DNA from: Bacillota bacterium
Lineage (GTDB): Bacteria > Bacillota > Clostridia > Caldicoprobacterales > Xylanivirgaceae
Assembly: GCA_023621995.1 (NCBI GenBank)
Contig: JAMOAB010000068.1
Span: 62,001-126,000, forward strand
DNA length: 64,000 nucleotides
Direction: 5' to 3'
The notes below the pieces were generated by a model. The model saw only the letters and a program-made list of their open reading frames with translations, ran no database searches and had not been told where the DNA came from. A program made the translations under genes and the position numbers. Below are positions 41,948 to 51,240 of this stretch, piece by piece (the first letter of the stretch is position 1; each line of letters opens with the position of its first letter).

Positions 41948-43213
41948 TCACTTGCTCGTCCTCATCCCCTCATTACCTATTATCTCTGTGGTCTCTTGCC
42001 ATACTGCTTTTATCCGATTCAATTCCGAAGCAGGCAGTTCCGAATCTATAAATTTTTCTACAGGTAAAATACTATATTGAAGTTTGCCGTCTTGCTGAAA
42101 TCTTCTGACCCATGTAGGAGTGTAGACTACATCTTCAATGACGGTTTTATTATCTTTTTTAGTAAGAGTTATATTTACTATTACTCCACTGTCTCTATAC
42201 TGATCTCTTTGGTTGGATATAAAATTCCCTAATGAATACGCCACAAACACTTCTCTTTCTTTACCGTTGTTGTCAACTATTCTTTTCCTTTCCATAGGTT
42301 GAATCACATGGGGGTGGCTACCTAGTATTATATCTGCACCGGCATCAAATAGTTCATCTGCCAGGGCCCTCCTCTCGTCATCCACAGACCTAGTATATTC
42401 AATTCCCCAATGTATGCATAGTATTACAGTATCTGCTCCCTCTTCTCTTGCTCGGCGTATATCTTCTATTATTCTATCTCGATCAATATAATTTACCATG
42501 TATCTTAACTTATCTTGATCCATAGCTACTTCCATACCGTTAGTTCCGTAGGTATAGGCAAGTATGGCTAATTTTATTCCTTTCCTGTCTATCATTAATA
42601 TTTTTTTACTCTCTTCTTCATCTCTAGCAGTACCTGTATGTAGAAGGTTATACTTGTCTAAGACATCTAAGGTGTTTATAACCCCAAAGTCTAGGGCATC
42701 TAAACTATGGTTGTTGGCAGTGGTAACCACATCAAACCCAGCCTCTTTTATTGCAGGTATGAGGGCCTCTGGTGTCTTAAAACAAGGATATCCAGAATAA
42801 CCCCTTTCAGGTGTACTTATAGTGGTTTCAAGATTGCATAATGCTAAATCGCTGTTTGTTATATAACTTTTTATCTCTTGAAATACAGGCTTAAAATCAT
42901 ATTCTCCATCTTGTGTCAGAGCACTTTTGAATTGGGGACTATGAACCATTATATCCCCTACTGCACTTATAGTGATACTTGTAGTCCCTTCTTTTACCTC
43001 ATCTGTGTCTTTATCCTTTCTCTTTACTTCGATCTCATATACATTATCTTCTTCTGATCCGGTCCTATCTAAATCTTCCCCATTTTTATGATATTCATCT
43101 TCTCCCAAAGGAGTCTTCTTCAATTCATATGGGATACAGCTGTTCAATAATAACAACATTATAGAGAGTATAGTGACCAAACACTTTTTCCTTCGATCTA
43201 TGTGGATGAACAA
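41948..43213 (-). CDS. CapA-family lipoprotein (PGA_cap metallophosphatase-like)
   Basis: 421 aa. Lipobox in LLLLNSC, charged linker 30-75, then the PGA_cap domain: SAVGDIMVH, DLALCNLETTIS, TTANNHSLDALDFG, HWGIEYTRSVDDE and GSHPHVIQPME. These carry the Asp, Asn and His metal ligands of the calcineurin-like fold. CapA proteins take part in poly-gamma-glutamate capsule formation, but capB/capC are not nearby, so the role here is open. TTG start with AGGAGT at 7 nt. Confidence 0.9.
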   Translation of the reverse strand: MFIHIDRRKKCLVTILSIMLLLLNSCIPYELKKTPLGEDEYHKNGEDLDRTGSEEDNVYEIEVKRKDKDTDEVKEGTTSITISAVGDIMVHSPQFKSALTQDGEYDFKPVFQEIKSYITNSDLALCNLETTISTPERGYSGYPCFKTPEALIPAIKEAGFDVVTTANNHSLDALDFGVINTLDVLDKYNLLHTGTARDEEESKKILMIDRKGIKLAILAYTYGTNGMEVAMDQDKLRYMVNYIDRDRIIEDIRRAREEGADTVILCIHWGIEYTRSVDDERRALADELFDAGADIILGSHPHVIQPMERKRIVDNNGKEREVFVAYSLGNFISNQRDQYRDSGVIVNITLTKKDNKTVIEDVVYTPTWVRRFQQDGKLQYSILPVEKFIDSELPASELNRIKAVWQETTEIIGNEGMRTSK

Positions 43214-43242
43214 GACATCAACTCCTATTCGTATACATTTGA

Positions 43243-43316
43243 TCCACTCGCATGTATAGATAAAAATAGTATTTATATTTTTATCTTAATAGCATTCTTA
43301 TATACAGACGAGTGGA
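43243..43316. repeat. Nested inverted repeats between the uridine kinase and CapA genes
   Basis: An outer 8-bp pair TCCACTCG/CGAGTGGA (43243-43250, 43309-43316) encloses an inner 11-bp hairpin (43258-43268 with 43276-43286, 7-nt loop). On the minus strand it follows the kinase gene and precedes the CapA gene. It may terminate or control the downstream gene. Confidence 0.65.
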
Positions 43317-43331
43317 GCTTCACTTATCCCA

Positions 43332-44987
43332 TTAATAGAAACAACTTCCTCCTATAAACTCCCTTAGTATTGAGTTGTTAGGTATCTGGTCAGGCTCCAA
43401 TTCTACAAAATATTTCATAAATTTTTTGAGCCTATTCACCTCAGTATAATAGGGACTGTCATAGCTAACTTCCTCTAATAAAGGTAATATATAGGGTTTT
43501 AGTATGGCAAGTTCGTATATTAAAGCCGAATTAAACATAAAATCAGCTTGCTCTTGGAATGGGAAAATATACTTCTCTTCTCCCTTTCTCACCATAGGCC
43601 ACATACTTAGGGTACCTTCTATGGGAGTACTTCTGAATAGGTAATCCCTTACCATGCGTCTTATAAGACGTGTATCTGTAGTAGGTATTCTATTGTGATT
43701 GTCTATGTTTAATTGAGTCAATGCGCTCACATATATTTTGTATTTATTAGATTTAGGTATCATGGCAGTTAACTTCTCATTAAGTCCGTGTATGCCTTCA
43801 ACTATAATAGGCTGATCCCCATCTAACCTTATAATGTCACCCCTAAACTGTCTAGTTCCAGTCTCAAAGTTGTAATATGGAATTTCAACCTCCTGTCCTT
43901 GTATGAGCCGAGTTAGATGCTCGTTAAATAGCTCTATATCAATTACATCTATAGATTCCATATCCCTCTTTCCATCCTCATTGAGGGGAATGTCTTCCCT
44001 ATTTAAAAAATAATTATCCATTGAAATAGATATAGGTTTTAGACCGTTCACCATGAGTTGTACCCTTAGTCGCTGTGCAAAGGTTGTCTTTCCAGACGAG
44101 GATGGACCTGCAATGAGAATTAGCCTTATTCCATCTCTATTTTCAGATATATCGTCGGCAATTTTAGCAATGGTCTTCTCCTGTTGAGCTTCACACACAC
44201 GTATGAGCTCACCGCCCTTGCCCTGTATGATTGCGTTATTTAAATCAGCTGCGTTCTCTACATCTATGCGCTTACTCCACTTCTCTGACTCACGAAAAAC
44301 TCTAAATAGTTTTGGCGAATCAACAAAATCTGACGTCTTATTTGGTTCATCCTTAGAAGGATATAGAAGAACTACACCCGGCAGATGGAACTGTAACTTA
44401 AAGTTTTTTAGATATCCTGTACTAGGCACCATATAACCATATAAATAGTCATACATCCAACCACATTTATAAAGGTTTACATAGTCCTCTGGTCTAAACT
44501 TTAACATCTCAATCTTGTCATAAAAGCCCATGTTCTTGAATATACCTTCTGCTTCATCTTTGGATACCCTAAGTCTTTCAAACGGTTCATCTTTATCTAT
44601 GATTTCCCTCATCTTGTCCTCTACGCGTCTTATCTGTCGGGGGGTCATCGGAAACTCTCCATGGATTTCACAGTATAGGCCATTTCCCAATGTATGTTCT
44701 ATAAACACATGACTATTTGTAAATAGTTCATGGCACGCCCTAATGAAAATGAATATAAGACTCCTTTGGTATATCCTTATCCCATCGGTCATGGATGTAT
44801 CAATAAATTGAACATTGCAGCTGTCTTCTAAAGTGTAAGATAGTTCTCTAATCGAATTATTGACCTTTGCTCCCACTATTAACGCAGGCCATTTTTCTTG
44901 ATATTGGTTGCTTATTTGTTCTAGTTTTATACCCTTATCAAACTCATATCTTTTATCTTCTATATTTATAATAATTTTATTGTCCAT
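43332..44987 (-). CDS. TGS-domain nucleoside (uridine) kinase
   Basis: 551 aa. The N-terminal 65 residues form a TGS-like domain, residues about 70-230 resemble the second additional domain of threonyl-tRNA synthetase (HVFIEHTLGNGLYCEIHG), and the C-terminal half is a uridine kinase/phosphoribulokinase P-loop domain with Walker A GPSSSGKT (294-301), SMDNYF and VEGIHGLN. This fusion is common in Clostridia and annotated as nucleoside kinase; its regulator-like N-terminus has no confirmed role. It is 6 nt downstream of the Lon-like gene, so the two are one operon. Confidence 0.92.
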   Translation of the reverse strand: MDNKIIINIEDKRYEFDKGIKLEQISNQYQEKWPALIVGAKVNNSIRELSYTLEDSCNVQFIDTSMTDGIRIYQRSLIFIFIRACHELFTNSHVFIEHTLGNGLYCEIHGEFPMTPRQIRRVEDKMREIIDKDEPFERLRVSKDEAEGIFKNMGFYDKIEMLKFRPEDYVNLYKCGWMYDYLYGYMVPSTGYLKNFKLQFHLPGVVLLYPSKDEPNKTSDFVDSPKLFRVFRESEKWSKRIDVENAADLNNAIIQGKGGELIRVCEAQQEKTIAKIADDISENRDGIRLILIAGPSSSGKTTFAQRLRVQLMVNGLKPISISMDNYFLNREDIPLNEDGKRDMESIDVIDIELFNEHLTRLIQGQEVEIPYYNFETGTRQFRGDIIRLDGDQPIIVEGIHGLNEKLTAMIPKSNKYKIYVSALTQLNIDNHNRIPTTDTRLIRRMVRDYLFRSTPIEGTLSMWPMVRKGEEKYIFPFQEQADFMFNSALIYELAILKPYILPLLEEVSYDSPYYTEVNRLKKFMKYFVELEPDQIPNNSILREFIGGSCFY

Positions 44988-44993
44988 AGCAAA

Positions 44994-47399
44994 TCACCCC
45001 TTATTGTCTTCCCCAAAATGTACCATGTTAATTGCATATTCTCTCAATTTATTGTAGACCTTTTCGTGGATAGTACCCTCCTCAAAAGATCCGTCTTCAA
45101 GTTTTTTGCCTGCCGGTATACCTGTAAGTATCTCAATGCCCTCATCAATATTTTCAATGGCATATATATTAAATAACCCCTTTTCAACAGATTCTATTAC
45201 TTCATCTTTTAGACATAGATTCCTTATGTTTTGACGAGGGATTATTACCCCTTGCTTACCTGTCAATCCTCTTATCTTACATAACTTATAGAAACCTTCT
45301 ATTTTATGGGTAATACCTCCTACTGGTTGTATCTCCCCTTTTTGATTTATTGAACCAGTAACAGCTATATCTTGCCTTATGGGAACTCCAGATAGGCTAG
45401 ATAGTATGGCATATAGTTCAGTACTAGAAGCACTATCACCATCGATACCACCATATAATTGTTCAAATGTCACAGTTGCTGTAAGTGCTAAAGGGATATC
45501 TTGGGCGTACTTCTCGCCAATGTATGAACTCAATATCATGACACCTTTACTATGGGTAGTACCACTCATCTCCACCTCTCGCTCTATATTTATTACACCA
45601 CTTTTCCCCATGTAAGTTGTAGCTGTGATTTTAGATGGTTTCCCAAACGCTATGTCCCCTAAATTCACTATTGATAGTCCATTTATCTGCCCAACACTCT
45701 TTCCTTCAGTCTCTATCATTATAGTTCCATCTTCTAGCATCTCATGGAATTTTTCGTCATATTTATTCGACCGTCGCTCTTTTTCTTCGATAGCCTTGAC
45801 TACTTCTTTAGGAGTTATTATATCATTTCCATCTATCTGTGCCCAGGCATTAGCTTCTATTAATATTTCCATTATCTCATTAAATCGAGTAGATAATTTT
45901 TCTTGATTCCCAACTAGGCGTGAGCTATATTCTGCTACCTTTATAACAGCTTCATTGGTAAATGGGCTACAACCCTCCTTAGCACAGAATGAACTTATAA
46001 ACTGGGCAAGACATTGGATATTTTCATAGTTCGCTTCCATCTCATCGTCAAAATCTACCTTTATTTTAAATAGCTTAGAAAATTCTTCGTCATATTCATA
46101 GAGTAAATGATATACATACTCACTACCAACAAGTATGACTTTCACATCAATTGGAATAGATTCGGGCTTGAGTGCTGATATACTCATAAGACCCATTTGA
46201 TCTCTCAAATTCTCTATAGAGAGTTTACCTGTTTTAAGAACCTTTTTCAACCCTTCCCACATGTATGGCATACTTAGTACATCATTTGCTTGTAAAACTA
46301 AATATCCACCATTTGCCATATGGAGGGCACCAGATTTTAGCATAGTAAAATCTGTAACCAATGTTCCCAGTCTGTTTTCGTATTCCAAAGTCCCAAAGAG
46401 ATCATTGTATGTTGGATTATATTCCACAATGACAGGTGCCCCTTCCTTGTCGCCATTATCTACAAATAAGTTTACCGAATACCTGTTTTTTATTTTTGTG
46501 TCTTCCCTTTCAAATATCTGGGAAAAGATATTCGCACTATCATCTGATTCGATTTCTTTAAAGTCATCTATATTGTCTAATATATTCATTTTTAAACCGT
46601 CTAAATACTTCACAACTTTGGGAAACTCATTATATTTCTCCTTTAGATCGTCTATATGAAATCCTATGGAAAAAAGGACTATCCTATTTTCTAACTCCTT
46701 TGTCTTATCTTTAGCTTCCTTTTCTAGCTCTTTTATCTTTCTCATATGTTCAACTGCTTGCATTTGAACTGCGGTAAGCTTTGCATTTATATTAGCTTTA
46801 ACATCCTCATCTAATCTTTCATACTCCTCTTCATCTATAGGATTTCCATCAACTATTGGAGTGAAAAATATACCTCCCTTAGTAGCATTTACTTTAAAAC
46901 CTTGTTCTTCTGCATATTTATTAAAATCGTTAAATATTTTATTTCTTTTTTCTTGAAGTTCTTTATATATAAGTGTTTTCTCATTTTCATAATCTGCTCC
47001 GTTAAAAGCTTTTACTATCTCTGATTGTAATAATAGTATAAGTTCATGTATATCCTCTTGAAATTCCCTACCCATACCACTTGGCAAATTTATAGCTATA
47101 GGTTGGCTAGGATTTTCAAAATTATATACATAACACCAATCATCAGGAGATTTTTGTTTTTTTGCTATCTCTCCTAGATATTCTTTAGCATAGGTAGTTC
47201 TTCCGGTGCCACTTATTCCACACATATATATATTATAGCCCTTTTGCCTTATATGCACACCAAATTTCATGGCTCTTACAGCCCTCTCTTGACCGATTAT
47301 ATCGCAATATGGTTCAATCTCAGACGTAGTATTAAACGGTAACAACGAAGTGTCCCAATGTCTTTTCAGCTGATATGGCTTTAATTTAAATTGATCCAT
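44994..47399 (-). CDS. Lon-like ATP-dependent protease (AAA_32/S16 type)
   Basis: 801 aa. N-terminal P-loop GISGTGRTT (61-69) with Arg in place of the usual Lys, a central coiled-coil insertion (about 170-250), a second AAA part with the MANGGYLVLQANDVL segment, and a C-terminal S16 protease domain. The catalytic pair is Ser656 (GIDGDSASS) and Lys699 (VGGITHKIEG). The family differs from housekeeping Lon and its substrates are little known. Operon with the downstream kinase. Confidence 0.92.
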   Translation of the reverse strand: MDQFKLKPYQLKRHWDTSLLPFNTTSEIEPYCDIIGQERAVRAMKFGVHIRQKGYNIYMCGISGTGRTTYAKEYLGEIAKKQKSPDDWCYVYNFENPSQPIAINLPSGMGREFQEDIHELILLLQSEIVKAFNGADYENEKTLIYKELQEKRNKIFNDFNKYAEEQGFKVNATKGGIFFTPIVDGNPIDEEEYERLDEDVKANINAKLTAVQMQAVEHMRKIKELEKEAKDKTKELENRIVLFSIGFHIDDLKEKYNEFPKVVKYLDGLKMNILDNIDDFKEIESDDSANIFSQIFEREDTKIKNRYSVNLFVDNGDKEGAPVIVEYNPTYNDLFGTLEYENRLGTLVTDFTMLKSGALHMANGGYLVLQANDVLSMPYMWEGLKKVLKTGKLSIENLRDQMGLMSISALKPESIPIDVKVILVGSEYVYHLLYEYDEEFSKLFKIKVDFDDEMEANYENIQCLAQFISSFCAKEGCSPFTNEAVIKVAEYSSRLVGNQEKLSTRFNEIMEILIEANAWAQIDGNDIITPKEVVKAIEEKERRSNKYDEKFHEMLEDGTIMIETEGKSVGQINGLSIVNLGDIAFGKPSKITATTYMGKSGVINIEREVEMSGTTHSKGVMILSSYIGEKYAQDIPLALTATVTFEQLYGGIDGDSASSTELYAILSSLSGVPIRQDIAVTGSINQKGEIQPVGGITHKIEGFYKLCKIRGLTGKQGVIIPRQNIRNLCLKDEVIESVEKGLFNIYAIENIDEGIEILTGIPAGKKLEDGSFEEGTIHEKVYNKLREYAINMVHFGEDNKG

Positions 47400-47460
47400 A
47401 GTATGACCTCCTTATGAACTTCTACAGTTTAATTAAACAATAACCCTTTTAGTCAAACAC

Positions 47461-47497
47461 GTTATTAAATCTTTGAATTTTCTTAGTATTTAATAAC
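47461..47497. repeat. 10-bp inverted repeat in the divergent promoter region of the Lon-like gene
   Basis: GTTATTAAAT (47461-47470) and its exact complement (47488-47497), 17 nt apart, midway between divergent genes starting at 47399 and 47535. Possible operator; no proof. Confidence 0.45.
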
Positions 47498-47534
47498 CTA
47501 TCAAAGGTAATAATATAACACTGAGGTGGTTTTT

Positions 47535-48452
47535 ATGTATAAAAAGATAAATATTGTATACTTGCTATTATTATACACTATATGTCTAACTATAATTGGT
47601 TGCAACAAAAATATGGGAAAAGAGCAAGACCAACAACCACAAAATATTCAAAAAAAAGAGATTCCAAAAGTATTGAGCAATATGGAGAACTCTACCGAAG
47701 AGTTAATACAAAATCTTTGGTACAATAGCCAATTTTTAAAAAGTGATAAATCTAATATAGGAGAGACTGAAAATATAAACATAAACAGGGAAGATGGCCA
47801 GCAAGACAGTAAAGACACTGAAAAAAAAGAAGGGCAAAATGATCCCGATAATAGTAAAAAAGAAGGCAATCAAGGTATCTCTAACGACAATAGTGCACAA
47901 AAAAAACAACAAGACAAATCTAAAGATGGAGAACATGGTAAAAAAATTACAGAATGGAAAAAGATTAAAGAGAACATAGGAGAACTTCACGTAGAATGGA
48001 ATACGTATGAACCTCAGAGCCTGAAAGATGGTGCAATACCTGAGGTCATACAAAGTTTCAAAAGACAATTGAATATGTTAAGTGAAGCAGCAGAACGTGA
48101 AGATTTAGATAAAACATTGCAAGAGGCTAATGTACTATACAGTTACTATGCTCACTTCTTTGACCTCTATAGACATCATGCTCCTCCAGAAATTAAGAGA
48201 TTAAAAGCCCTTACACGACAGATAATGCTCAATGCCCAAAAAGAATATTGGCAAGACACAGAAGTACTAGTTGAGCAAATAAAAGTAACATGGCATACTG
48301 CAAAATCTCGCATGGGCAATGCCGATATAGCGTTGAATGAGCAGATAGACTGTGCAATTATTGATCTAGAGAGTGTGGCTAAAGAACAAAATAGCCTTCT
48401 CACTAGCCTTAAAGGAGATATATTGCTACAAAACTTAGATAAAATTAAATAA
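47535..48452 (+). CDS. Hypothetical lipoprotein with charged low-complexity linker
   Basis: 305 aa. Lipobox in TIIGC after a short signal segment. Residues about 90-150 are a Lys/Asp/Gln-rich linker (DTEKKEGQNDPDNSKKEG, QKKQQDKSKDGEHGKK). The C-terminal half is helical with regular charged heptads (QSFKRQLNMLSEAAERED, EYWQDTEVLVEQIKVTWHT). No family recognised. ATG 47535 has GAGGTGG. The product is membrane-tethered with an extended, helical outer domain. Confidence 0.8.
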   Translation: MYKKINIVYLLLLYTICLTIIGCNKNMGKEQDQQPQNIQKKEIPKVLSNMENSTEELIQNLWYNSQFLKSDKSNIGETENININREDGQQDSKDTEKKEGQNDPDNSKKEGNQGISNDNSAQKKQQDKSKDGEHGKKITEWKKIKENIGELHVEWNTYEPQSLKDGAIPEVIQSFKRQLNMLSEAAEREDLDKTLQEANVLYSYYAHFFDLYRHHAPPEIKRLKALTRQIMLNAQKEYWQDTEVLVEQIKVTWHTAKSRMGNADIALNEQIDCAIIDLESVAKEQNSLLTSLKGDILLQNLDKIK

Positions 48453-48457
48453 GGCTT

Positions 48458-49021
48458 TTATAGTACCCATAAATTCCTGTTTGTAGTAGATATTGCAGTA
48501 GCACCTGCATTTAAAGCCTGTATAATTTCTTCTTTTTTATTTAGCATGCCACCAGCAATTATTGGTTGATCAATCTTCTTTGATAAGCTACTTATAGCAC
48601 TGGGAATTATACCTGGCATTACCTCTACAAAATCGGGTTTATAATTTTTTATTATATTTATACCTGTATCAAAGGATAGTGAATCTATCAAAAATAGACG
48701 CTGAACGGTTATAAGACCAATATCTCTTGCATGTCTAAGTAAATTATTTTTAGTGGATATTATTCCATCTGGTTGCACTACATCATTTATATAGTTGACT
48801 GCAGTGATATCTCTACCAAGACCATCTATTAGGTCTATGTGTACAAACACTTTTTTGCCTAGATCCTTCAGACAATTTACCTCATCACTAACTGTGAGTA
48901 TGGAGCTAGATAATAAAAATACAATCTCTATATCACTTGGAATATTATCTACATCTGAGTGAAAGTGTCTTATTGCAGCAATAATAGGGTTTTCTATCAT
49001 TATATTTTTTGTTTTCTTCAT
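48458..49021 (-). CDS. glpP: Glycerol-3-phosphate responsive antiterminator GlpP
   Basis: 187 aa with the GlpP pattern: FLLSSSILTVSDEV, KVFVHIDLIDGLGRD, GIISTKNNLLRHAR, RLFLIDSLSFDTG, VEVMPGIIPS and PIIAGGMLNKKEE. GlpP binds glycerol-3-phosphate and glp leader mRNA to prevent termination. No glp genes are nearby, so its targets are elsewhere. AAAGGAG site and ATG start. It lies 90 nt downstream of the acyl-CoA synthetase with a weak hairpin between. Confidence 0.93.
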   Translation of the reverse strand: MKKTKNIMIENPIIAAIRHFHSDVDNIPSDIEIVFLLSSSILTVSDEVNCLKDLGKKVFVHIDLIDGLGRDITAVNYINDVVQPDGIISTKNNLLRHARDIGLITVQRLFLIDSLSFDTGINIIKNYKPDFVEVMPGIIPSAISSLSKKIDQPIIAGGMLNKKEEIIQALNAGATAISTTNRNLWVL

Positions 49022-49057
49022 TTTTATTCTCCTTTTTATTGATACATGGTGAAAACA

Positions 49058-49091
49058 AATAGAAGCCCTTTGAAACCAAAAAGCTTCTATT
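49058..49091 (-). terminator. Possible terminator after the acyl-CoA synthetase gene
   Basis: 9-bp perfect stem (49083-49091 with 49058-49066) with a 16-nt loop; the following TGTTTT tract is weak. Confidence 0.4.
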
Positions 49092-49111
49092 CCCCACAGG
49101 TTATCTTTAAT

Positions 49112-50773
49112 TTAAGCTGTCTCTATACATGCAGCTTCGTGGAGTTTAAGATCTTCTACAGCCATAGCTCTGAGTTTATACTTTTGTATCTTTCCACTAG
49201 CTGTCATTGGATAGCTATCAATAAATCTAATATACTTAGGTGTTTTAAATCTAGATAGCCCTTTCTTTACAAATTCAATCATCTCTTCCTCTGTAGGAGG
49301 ATTTTTTATATCGTCCTTCAGAATGATATAAGCTAATACTTCCTCACCGTATTTTTTGTCTGGAACTCCTATCACCTGTACATCCTTTACTGCAGGATGG
49401 GTATATAAAAACTCTTCAATTTCCCTAGGATATATATTTTCTCCACCTCGTATTATCATATCTTTCAACCTGCCGGTGATCTTATAATATCCATTTTCAT
49501 CCTTAGTGGCAAGATCACCAGTATGAAGCCACCCTTCTTCATCGATTGCCGCCTTCGTAGCTTCTTCCATCTTGTAATATCCCTTCATAACACCATAGCC
49601 CCGGGCAATAAGCTCACCTTGAACCCCCGGTCTCACTTCTTTACCTGTATCGGGATCTATTACCTTAACTTCAATTCCTGGAAGGGGCTTACCTACTGTA
49701 GATACTCTAAGTTCTATCGGATCGTCAACTCTAGTTTGAGTTATTACCGGAGAAGCTTCTGTCTGACCGTATGCTATAGTTATATCCTTCATGTTCATCT
49801 TGTCTATTACTTGTCTCATAACTGTTATAGGACAAGGAGAACCTGCCATTATACCTGTACGTAAACTCGAATAGTCATACTCTAGAAACTTTTGGTTTTC
49901 TAATATACCAATAAACATTGTAGGAACCCCATGAAGAGCAGTGCACTTCTCCCTTTGTACTGCTTCCATTACTTTTATAGGGTTATAGTGATCGAGTAGA
50001 ACCATGGTTGCTCCCTTTGTTGTACATGCCATAACGCCAAGAACACAGCCAAAACAATGGAAAAGGGGCACAGGGATACATAATCTGTCATCATGTGTAA
50101 GATGCATACAGTCAGCAATGGCATCGCCATTGTTGATTATATTGTAATGTGTTAGCATTACACCTTTTGGATAACCTGTAGTCCCTGAAGTATATTGCAT
50201 ATTTATAACATCATGGGGATCTAATTTTTTCTGTACCTCATCTAAAAGTGAATGTTCTATGTTTTCCGCCATATCATACAGATCATTAAAGTTAAACATC
50301 CCTCTATGTTTTTCTTCCCCTATGTAGACTATATTTTTCAAATAGGGAAATTTGGAAGATTGAAGTTGGCCCGGTAGACTACTATTAAGTTCAGGACAAA
50401 GTTCATTGATTATTTGGATATAGTTTGAATCCTTAAAGCCCCCTGTCATTATTAAAGTAGAAGTATCAGATTGTTTTAGTAGATACTCTAGTTCAAAAGC
50501 CTTATAGTTGGTATTTACTGTCACTAAGACTGCACCAATCCGTGCAGTAGCAAACTGGGTGAGTATCCATTCAGGTACATTGGTAGCCCATATGGCTACA
50601 TGATCACCCTTTCCAATTCCCATTTCAATCATACCACGTGCAACAGTATCTACCTTTTGTTTGAACTGTGAATAAGTCCACCTAATACCTTCAAATGGAT
50701 ATACCACTGCTTCATGAGCAGGATATTTCTCTGCCTGAATATCTAATAATCTCCCCAAAGTCACGTCAAGCAT
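49112..50773 (-). CDS. AMP-dependent acyl-CoA synthetase
   Basis: 553-aa ANL-superfamily ligase that activates a carboxylic acid with ATP and CoA. The P-loop motif is TSGTTGYPKG (195-204), followed by the core motifs AYGQTEASP, GWLHTGDLA, GRLKDMIIRGGENIYP and the catalytic Lys in TASGKIQKYKLR near the C-terminus. It resembles medium/long-chain fatty acid ligases. ATG 50773 has AAAGG at 5 nt. Its mRNA starts about 350 nt upstream and carries a full T-box riboswitch, which is unusual for this enzyme class and suggests control by charging of an amino-acyl tRNA, probably Leu. Confidence 0.95.
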   Translation of the reverse strand: MLDVTLGRLLDIQAEKYPAHEAVVYPFEGIRWTYSQFKQKVDTVARGMIEMGIGKGDHVAIWATNVPEWILTQFATARIGAVLVTVNTNYKAFELEYLLKQSDTSTLIMTGGFKDSNYIQIINELCPELNSSLPGQLQSSKFPYLKNIVYIGEEKHRGMFNFNDLYDMAENIEHSLLDEVQKKLDPHDVINMQYTSGTTGYPKGVMLTHYNIINNGDAIADCMHLTHDDRLCIPVPLFHCFGCVLGVMACTTKGATMVLLDHYNPIKVMEAVQREKCTALHGVPTMFIGILENQKFLEYDYSSLRTGIMAGSPCPITVMRQVIDKMNMKDITIAYGQTEASPVITQTRVDDPIELRVSTVGKPLPGIEVKVIDPDTGKEVRPGVQGELIARGYGVMKGYYKMEEATKAAIDEEGWLHTGDLATKDENGYYKITGRLKDMIIRGGENIYPREIEEFLYTHPAVKDVQVIGVPDKKYGEEVLAYIILKDDIKNPPTEEEMIEFVKKGLSRFKTPKYIRFIDSYPMTASGKIQKYKLRAMAVEDLKLHEAACIETA

Positions 50774-50822
50774 TGCCACCTTTCTATCCCCTTCCTAAAC
50801 TTCCTAAATAGTCTTTCACAAC

Positions 50823-51128
50823 AAAAAAAGCCTTCCATCCCTGAGATTAGAGACGAAAAGCTTGCTTCCGCGGTACCACTCTACTTGATATAATACCTCC
50901 CTTTGTTTAAGTATTATATCCACTTGCATATGGGTACAAATAATACCCTGCCAGAGTTTACGGTTGGCTACCGTCCAAGTCTACTCGCCGTTTAGCTTTC
51001 GGTTGGCGACTCAAGGGCGAGGTTCAGCTTTTGCCTCTACTGCCTTTCACCAACCGACAGCTCTCTTAGAGAGGTCTCTAGCTTACTGGTCCCTATCATC
51101 GTCTTTGCCGTTATTTGCATACAAATTT
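50823..51128 (-). ncRNA. T-box riboswitch leader, probable Leu (CUC) specifier
   Basis: The minus strand contains the T-box sequence AGAGTGGTACCGCGG (50882-50868), a 14-bp terminator stem rich in G-U pairs (50863-50850 with 50841-50828), then seven T. Stem I shows the GATAGGGAC and AGTA elements near its base and a GGTGAAAG distal loop. In the specifier region GCTGAAC is followed by CTC (51021-51019), a Leu codon, then GCC. UGGU in the antiterminator bulge pairs with tRNAs having A73, consistent with Leu. The specifier reading is by comparison from memory. Confidence 0.92.
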
Positions 51129-51132
51129 GTAT
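51119..51132 (-). promoter_or_regulatory. 14-bp palindrome at the start site of the T-box transcript
   Basis: ATACAAATTTGTAT is a perfect palindrome just downstream of the -10 box. A related ACAAATTTAC lies in the promoter spacer. Position suggests a repressor operator. Confidence 0.55.
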
Positions 51133-51134
51133 TT

Positions 51135-51163
51135 ATTATATAGTGTAAATTTGTTTTTGTCAA
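51135..51163 (-). promoter_or_regulatory. Consensus sigma-A promoter of the T-box/acyl-CoA synthetase unit
   Basis: TTGACA (51163-51158), exactly 17 nt, TATAAT (51140-51135): full consensus in both boxes. Confidence 0.93.
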
Positions 51164-51240
51164 CCCAAAATTTAGCATACTAAGCATCCGTAGTAATAGA
51201 AAATAGCGTATGACATATGTAAACACTCTAGTGTATTATG

